Assembly (NCBI GenBank): GCA_026390275.1
Contig: JAPLGF010000071.1
Span: 1 to 8,852 of the forward strand
Length of the DNA stretch: 8,852 bases
Source: Candidatus Atribacteria bacterium
Lineage (GTDB): Bacteria > Atribacterota > Atribacteria > Atribacterales > Atribacteraceae
Reading direction: 5' to 3'
Part shown: positions 5,321 through 8,852 of the stretch, piece after piece
Layout of the letters: each line of letters starts with the position of its first letter
How positions within the stretch are numbered: the first letter of the stretch is position 1
The notes under the pieces: generated by a model
Told to the model about the DNA's origin: nothing
Database searches by the model: none
What the model saw: the letters and a program-made list of their open reading frames with translations, nothing else
Position numbers and translations under genes: made by a program

Positions 5321-6412
5321 TTACTCTTTTCCCGACCAGCTGTCAATATGGCGGTGACGGTGATGAATATCAGGTACATGAGAGTGATCGTGTTCTAAAA
5401 ACACGTGATGATGAAGGTGAGAATGAGAAGTAGAAGGAAAAATCACGGAAGAATGGGGGTGGTTATGATGACCTTCGTCGTGGCGATGACGGTGCTCATG
5501 ATCAATTTCATCATGAATATGACGATGAAGATGATTTTCCTGAATGAGAAGAAAGCTTCCTATGCCGATGATGGGAAGAGCGACATAAAACAACATTGGA
5601 GGACGTTCAAAAAAAATAATAAAAGAAAGTAAAGAACCCAAAAAGGGAGAAATACTAAAAAGAGAAGTCGTCCGGGCAGCACCCAATCCCCGGAGAGCGA
5701 TGATGAAAAGGACGATACTGAAACCATATGAAACGCTCCCCAAACCCATGGCTTCCATTCCTGAGACCCATCCCGGAAATGGAACTCGATAAAGAAATGA
5801 AAGGAAAAGAGAGAAAAAACCAGCACAGATTCCCTTGGTAGCGACAATAAGGAGGGGATCACACATGGAAATTTGTCGAGTGAAATTATTATCCATTCCC
5901 CATAAAAAGCAAGCTCCCAATATGCCCACTGTCCCGATCGAAATCCCCCATTGTCCATCGGGTTGAAGAGAAAGAAGAAGACCAGCACCAGTGACAAGAA
6001 TGATTGCCAACCAGATTTTGGAACCAATGGCTTCATGAAAAAAAAGGCTGGCAACAAGAGTAGTGGCGATGGCTTCAAAACTCAGGAGGAGCGAAGCGGT
6101 CGCAGCGGGCGTGGTGGTGAGACTAGACATGAGTAAGAACGGTGCTCCCACTCCTCCCACAAGAATGGAACCGGCTAACCACGGGAGATCTTTCCACTTC
6201 AAAGATGGTTCTGCAGAAGTGAATAAATGTCCCTCTCGAATAAAGCGATAACAGATGACTCCCAGACCACACCCTAAGTAGAGGAACCCGGTTAGGGTAA
6301 GAGGCTGAACGTTTCCTAACAATAGTTTGGCAAATGGGGTACTCAAGCTAAAAAGGAGAGCAGCAGTGAATGCCTGTATTAAAGAAAGAACCGGGGCAGC
6401 TATCGAAATCAT
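5321..6412 (-). CDS. EamA/DMT-superfamily permease with a histidine-rich C-terminal tail
   Basis: About 363 residues from ATG 6412 (a GGGAG lies 11 nt upstream; TTG at 6430 is possible but has no SD). The body has two EamA halves of five membrane helices each (about residues 6-148 and 155-290). Typical features are the loop PAATASLLLSFEAIATTLVA (about 102-121) at the end of half one and RTTSLFSISPFLGSLLSF (about 247-264) in half two. DMT permeases export or import small metabolites through the cytoplasmic membrane; the substrate is not deducible. After the last helix comes a soluble tail with 24 His among 62 residues (about 294-355) in HxH, HH and DxH patterns, ending PDIHHRHRHI. I recall similar His-rich tails ending in HHRH on other EamA proteins, suggesting a conserved metal-binding or metal-sensing role (Ni, Co or Zn), unproven. 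The gene lies 83 bp upstream of the cyclotransferase gene. A long leader precedes it, with a tandem heptad repeat, a 12-bp palindrome and the candidate RNA gene. Confidence 0.88.
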   Translation of the reverse strand: MISIAAPVLSLIQAFTAALLFSLSTPFAKLLLGNVQPLTLTGFLYLGCGLGVICYRFIREGHLFTSAEPSLKWKDLPWLAGSILVGGVGAPFLLMSSLTTTPAATASLLLSFEAIATTLVASLFFHEAIGSKIWLAIILVTGAGLLLSLQPDGQWGISIGTVGILGACFLWGMDNNFTRQISMCDPLLIVATKGICAGFFSLFLSFLYRVPFPGWVSGMEAMGLGSVSYGFSIVLFIIALRGLGAARTTSLFSISPFLGSLLSFIIFFERPPMLFYVALPIIGIGSFLLIQENHLHRHIHDEIDHEHRHRHDEGHHNHPHSSVIFPSTSHSHLHHHVFLEHDHSHVPDIHHRHRHIDSWSGKE

Positions 6413-6437
6413 TATGAACGATACTCCCAAAAACAGT

Positions 6438-6472
6438 GTAAACGGTGAACGGTAAACAGTAAATGGTCAAAG
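6438..6472. repeat. Five tandem degenerate 7-bp repeats (GTAAACG type)
   Basis: Consecutive units are GTAAACG, GTGAACG, GTAAACA, GTAAATG and GTCAAAG, without gaps. They lie 26 nt before the permease ATG, inside its presumed 5' leader. Confidence 0.8.
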
Positions 6473-6503
6473 GCAACCCGTCGATGTGTTGACTTTCCTC
6501 AAC

Positions 6504-6515
6504 CTTTGGCCAAAG
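6504..6515. promoter_or_regulatory. Perfect 12-bp palindrome CTTTGGCCAAAG
   Basis: This self-complementary site lies about 92 bp before the permease start. It could be an operator for a dimeric repressor; there is no second copy in the window. Confidence 0.3.
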
Positions 6516-6550
6516 AGTGATTCGTTATGCCCAGAAAAAAACAGAGTCCA

Positions 6551-6744
6551 AAAAAACAAAGAAACACGGATTCCAACGAACTTCCCAGCCTCTTTACCAC
6601 CAGAACCAATCACATAAACTCTTTCCGATGGCTCGCAGGTTACTTGTTCCATCTTCCTTTCGGAGCATGGAACACAGAACAACCACACTTCTCGCGATTA
6701 TCCCGTTTAACCTTGTCGGCTTTCCAATTCCTCGGAACCCGTGC
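6551..6744 (-). ncRNA. Candidate structured RNA of about 190 nt, 6S RNA-like
   Basis: A strong promoter (TTGACA, 17 nt, TAGTAT) predicts transcription on the minus strand from about 6744, with no credible ORF following. The first transcribed bases CACGGGTTCC (6743-6734, after one unpaired or wobble G) pair with GGAATCCGTG (6574-6565), a 10-bp closing stem with one G-U. A T-rich run (6563-6550) follows. Further inside, GAxGAA pairs with UUCxUU, then AGCC (6721-6718) with GGCU (6590-6587). A wide internal bubble comes next, UCGCG pairs with UGCGA (6697-6693 with 6637-6633), and GGUU pairs with AACC. The apical arm is UGUUCCAU/AUGGAACA (6674-6667 with 6652-6645), capped by UCC-GAAA-GGA with a GNRA tetraloop. 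A rod of about 190 nt with a closing stem, central bubble and apical arm is the architecture of 6S RNA, the RNA polymerase regulator. No sequence-level match was checked. Alternatives are a long riboswitch-like leader of the permease gene or a divergent SRP RNA. That it is a structured RNA is moderately supported; 6S identity is less so. Confidence 0.5.
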
Positions 6745-6751
6745 CGCGACT

Positions 6752-6780
6752 ATACTATCATGAGATTTATGAAATGTCAA
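6752..6780 (-). promoter_or_regulatory. Sigma70-type promoter driving the candidate RNA
   Basis: Perfect TTGACA (6780-6775), 17-nt spacer, TAGTAT (6757-6752; 4 of 6). It lies 38 bp after the stop of the beta-helix gene. Predicted start of RNA is near 6746-6744, just before the closing stem. Confidence 0.65.
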
Positions 6781-6817
6781 CAGATACTATTCATTTTTTT
6801 CGAAATAACTCAGTTTT

Positions 6818-8284
6818 TCATTTTTCCGAACTGACTGGCTCTTCATAGGCACCAATGTCAAAAGCGGAACCTTGTGGACGAGTTCTTCCTTCGATATCAA
6901 CTGACGGAGCTCCACTGGAAGTACCGCTATTCAGCGCTGAACTGGTATTTTTGACATGAAAATTTCCATTCTTCCCCCATGCCGGAGCAACAAAGAGTGG
7001 ATCACGACCAAGGTTTCCTTTTCCCAGTTCTCCCTTTTCAATTTGGGCAACACCGTATTTTCGGTTACTTCCAATGATGATCTGGTTGTCCATCTGGGCT
7101 TGATAAATGATGGAATTTTCCATCCTCAGATTGACGTCATCCGATAAGGAAATCGGATCATATCCCCCGGCAATGATGGAATTTCTAAGAGTAAGAAAAA
7201 CCTTTTTTGAGGATGAGGAAGGAAGCATTTTCAATGGTGTCCCCTGGCGTTCCGGATTGTCCTGAAGGGTGACATTGATGACATCAAAGAAGGAATCAGA
7301 TTTTGGATCAGGAAGAATGTTTATTCCCACCCAACGTGACTCCTGGTTATCACCATCACCAGTTCCATACACCAGAGTATTCTCGATGGTACCCTTATCC
7401 CCTTCCAGATTGATGCCGTGGTGACTATTATTCGCTATGATGCATTGACGGATGATCGTTTGTTTTGCCTGGGATCGGATTCCGTCCCCCAAGTTATGTT
7501 CAATCCTGGTTTCAACGATTTCCACCGGACCTTCTGATTTTTCAATCCATATTCCACCAGAATTGGCCGATGAAGTCTTAGGGTTGTTTTCCTGGTTGAA
7601 ATGCCCACTGAAGGTCAAAACACATTTTCTGATCAATATTCTTTTCCACCCGCCCTGTTTTCCTGACGAACCATCAATACAGGCCGATCCACAATATTCG
7701 ATGTTGCATTGATCGAAAACGACATCCTGGGCATCCGGTAAAAAAATCCCTTTCCCATATATTTTATGAATATATATTTTCAGGAAGGTACAATTATTCA
7801 CCGGGCTATTCATTGCCCGAATTCCGTCCTGAAAGGTCCCTTTTTCATCACCCGTGATTTCCAAATTTGCCATCCGGACAAAACTTTTTCCCGAAAGATC
7901 AATAGCTGCCGGACAGTTGTTTTTTCCGATTAACACGGGAAGGCTGTTTTCATTCTCTCCCCGAATGGTGGTCCAGGAAGAGGACGTTCCGGAAGGAGGA
8001 AGGACGATATCAGTATCGGGATTGCTCAGTTCGTATTTCCCGGCAACGATGATTAAAGTATCTCCTGCTTTCAATTGCCGCGAACCATATCCCGGTGTGG
8101 CCCAGGGTTTCTCTCGTGATCCCGGATTGGCATTATCCCCTTCCGACGAAACATAAAAGGTATTTCCCGGTGTTTCCTGAAGAAAGCCAGTGGCCCCGCT
8201 CAGATTTCCAATACATCCCGATACACTTATCATCAGGAAAAAAAGGGAAAAAATAAGGAAGATGCACTTCGTTTGAGTTGTCAT
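6818..8284 (-). CDS. Lipoprotein with a right-handed parallel beta-helix (DUF1565 / choice-of-anchor Q type)
   Basis: From ATG 8284 this encodes 488 residues. The lipoprotein signal MTTQTKCIFLIFSLFFLMIS is followed by the lipobox V-S-G-C, so Cys24 would be lipidated. Residues 42-85 (TFYVSSEGDNANPGSREKPW, ATPGYGSRQLKAGDTLII) are the typical DUF1565 opening of secreted beta-helix proteins. The middle repeats the V(F/I)xxCxI / GIxIE.. / I.N...GI.L coils of a PbH1 parallel beta-helix (right-handed, pectate-lyase type). The end (DPLFVAP..., then R-T-R-P-Q-G and FDIGAYE, about 428-481) is the signature of choice-of-anchor Q proteins. Such proteins sit on the cell surface and often bind or cleave polysaccharide, but no catalytic residues can be assigned, so a structural or carbohydrate-binding role is equally possible. 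A longer frame reaches 8392, but a perfect TATAAT lies within that extension and GGAG precedes ATG 8284 by 10 nt, so the shorter start is chosen. No clear terminator follows. Confidence 0.88.
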   Translation of the reverse strand: MTTQTKCIFLIFSLFFLMISVSGCIGNLSGATGFLQETPGNTFYVSSEGDNANPGSREKPWATPGYGSRQLKAGDTLIIVAGKYELSNPDTDIVLPPSGTSSSWTTIRGENENSLPVLIGKNNCPAAIDLSGKSFVRMANLEITGDEKGTFQDGIRAMNSPVNNCTFLKIYIHKIYGKGIFLPDAQDVVFDQCNIEYCGSACIDGSSGKQGGWKRILIRKCVLTFSGHFNQENNPKTSSANSGGIWIEKSEGPVEIVETRIEHNLGDGIRSQAKQTIIRQCIIANNSHHGINLEGDKGTIENTLVYGTGDGDNQESRWVGINILPDPKSDSFFDVINVTLQDNPERQGTPLKMLPSSSSKKVFLTLRNSIIAGGYDPISLSDDVNLRMENSIIYQAQMDNQIIIGSNRKYGVAQIEKGELGKGNLGRDPLFVAPAWGKNGNFHVKNTSSALNSGTSSGAPSVDIEGRTRPQGSAFDIGAYEEPVSSEK

Positions 8285-8318
8285 GAAATTATTTCTCCAA
8301 TTTTGGGTCATGGAAGAT

Positions 8319-8347
8319 ATTATAGCAGATTGTTTCCCGAAAAAACG
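8319..8347 (-). promoter_or_regulatory. Promoter of the beta-helix lipoprotein gene
   Basis: A perfect TATAAT on the minus strand (8324-8319) gives a leader of about 28 nt before ATG 8284. The -35 area (about 8347-8342) is poor, but it falls within a short inverted repeat (CCCG, six A, CGGG at 8336-8349), so an activator or operator may act there. Confidence 0.55.
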
Positions 8348-8405
8348 GGGAACTGGAGAATTAGAAAATTGAGAATTACCGTATATCCTCATTAAAAGGA
8401 TCCCT

Positions 8406-8457
8406 AAGAAACCCCCTCACTCATCCCCAACAGGAACGATGGGTAAGGGGGTTTCTT
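8406..8457. terminator. Strong hairpin terminator downstream of the epimerase gene
   Basis: AAGAAACCCCCT (8406-8417) pairs perfectly with AGGGGGTTTCTT (8446-8457). Inside, ACTCATC and GATGGGT add seven pairs (one G-U). On the minus strand the stem ends in TTTCTT, a moderate T-tract. It is 11 nt past the epimerase stop, and the stem is symmetric enough to work on either strand. Confidence 0.8.
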
Positions 8458-8467
8458 CTCTGCTCTA

Positions 8468-8852
8468 TTATGAATGCTGCTGAGCAATTCCTTTGAGAAA
8501 TTTCAATCCTTTCCGGGCCAGAGTATCTCCATCCGGCGCGAGAGAACGCCAGACACAGGTCGCAGCAGCAATCCTGGGAACACTGGCCACGAAAGATTCA
8601 ATGGCGACATTTCCTTGGAATCCAATATCCCTCAGACCACGGAACACATCATTCCATCGTACCAGGCCGGTCCCCGGAATACCTCGATCATTCTCACACA
8701 AATGGATATATCCCAAATGTTCACCCAGTCGCAAGATGGGAGAATAAAAATCTTTCTCTTCAATATTCATATGATAGGTATCCAGGTGAGCTTTGACGTT
8801 TGGTTCTCCAATCATTTCCATGAGATATGTCGCCTGCTCTGCCGTATTGACA
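8468..8852 (-). CDS. Ketose 3-epimerase / sugar phosphate isomerase-type TIM-barrel enzyme, C-terminal part
   Basis: The gene runs off the right edge, and 128 C-terminal residues are present. The sequence NTAEQATYLMEMIGEPNVKA, then LDTYHMNIEEKDF, GYIHLCENDRGIPGTG, VRWNDVF and NVAIESF follows the D-tagatose/D-psicose 3-epimerase family. The spacing agrees with the known active site: metal-ligand Asp and substrate His three residues later in DTYH, metal-ligand His followed six residues later by the substrate Arg in HLCENDR, and metal-ligand Glu in ESF (family knowledge: D185/H188, H211/R217, E246 in the Agrobacterium psicose epimerase). These enzymes invert C3 of free ketohexoses or related sugars using a divalent metal. 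The exact sugar is not deducible, and a hydroxypyruvate isomerase or another member of the AP-endonuclease-2 superfamily is possible but fits less well. A strong hairpin follows the stop. Confidence 0.85.
   Translation of the reverse strand, partial: VNTAEQATYLMEMIGEPNVKAHLDTYHMNIEEKDFYSPILRLGEHLGYIHLCENDRGIPGTGLVRWNDVFRGLRDIGFQGNVAIESFVASVPRIAAATCVWRSLAPDGDTLARKGLKFLKGIAQQHS

Larger units (their letters stand above)
6431..6550. other. Permease leader region with repeats and a palindrome
   Basis: No gene is seen here. It contains five tandem heptads (6438-6472), a 5-bp hairpin GTTGA/TCAAC (6488-6503), the perfect 12-bp palindrome CTTTGGCCAAAG (6504-6515) and T-runs trailing the candidate RNA. 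The palindrome is a possible operator. Confidence 0.45.

Noticed and set aside
5405..5632. Plus-strand Met-rich frame of 75 residues
   Set aside because: The Met-rich text is the complement of His codons (CAT read as ATG) in the permease tail.
6491..6500. GAGGAAAGTC on the minus strand, which resembles the conserved 5' motif of RNase P RNA
   Set aside because: The following bases do not continue the RNase P consensus, no partner elements are nearby, and the ten bases are explained by a local GTTGA/TCAAC hairpin.
6650..6668. TCCGAAAGGAAG as the helix-8 loop of SRP RNA
   Set aside because: The 3' side lacks the AGCAG of the SRP symmetric loop, and the wide internal bubble does not suit a fully paired SRP hairpin. 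SRP is kept only as an alternative to the 6S-like call.
6517..6834. Plus-strand 105-residue open frame
   Set aside because: No SD and no recognisable motif. It is antisense to the structured RNA, whose stems explain the sequence better.

Overview
The window comes from a bacterial chromosome of medium-low GC content (mid-40s by eye). Shine-Dalgarno sites are strong (AAGGAGGG, AGGAGGT, GGAGGTGAT), sigma70-type promoter boxes are clear, and several T-tract terminators are present. One protein is a lipoprotein and one a TPR protein with a Sec signal. No ribosomal or marker gene is present, so the phylum cannot be fixed. A Firmicutes-like or candidate anaerobic lineage such as Atribacterota or Thermotogota would fit, but that is a weak inference.

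Layout. Bases 1-500 are a small graveyard of mobile DNA. In order they hold the last codons of an IS21-type IstB helper, the IS21 right end with two tandem 23-bp terminal repeats, a fragment of an IS4-type DDE transposase that the IS21 end interrupts at the catalytic DRGY motif, and a broken opposite-strand fragment of an HTH regulator. A polytopic membrane protein (597-1214, +) follows. It is convergent with a secreted or anchored protein of 13 TPR repeats (about 1298-2809, -), and the two share a bidirectional terminator. All remaining genes are on the minus strand. Reading right to left these are the C-terminal part of a ketose 3-epimerase-like TIM-barrel enzyme (8468-8852, cut by the window edge), a strong hairpin, a beta-helix lipoprotein with its own TATAAT box (6818-8284), a candidate structured RNA of about 190 nt with its own promoter (about 6551-6744), an EamA/DMT permease with an extremely His-rich tail (5321-6412), a gamma-glutamylcyclotransferase-like protein (4857-5237), and glutamate dehydrogenase (3246-4493) with a clean terminator.

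Functional reading. No single pathway joins these genes. Glutamate dehydrogenase and the gamma-glutamylcyclotransferase-like protein both touch glutamate metabolism but are separated by 363 bp. The permease tail looks made for binding transition metals. The epimerase and the beta-helix lipoprotein suggest carbohydrate handling. The intergenic regions are unusually rich in short repeats: an 8-bp triplet, a CCATTGAG series before gdh, and a 7-bp tandem array before the permease. I see no defence system, CRISPR array or phage module. The strongest candidate for something undescribed here is the 6S-like RNA gene near 6551-6744.
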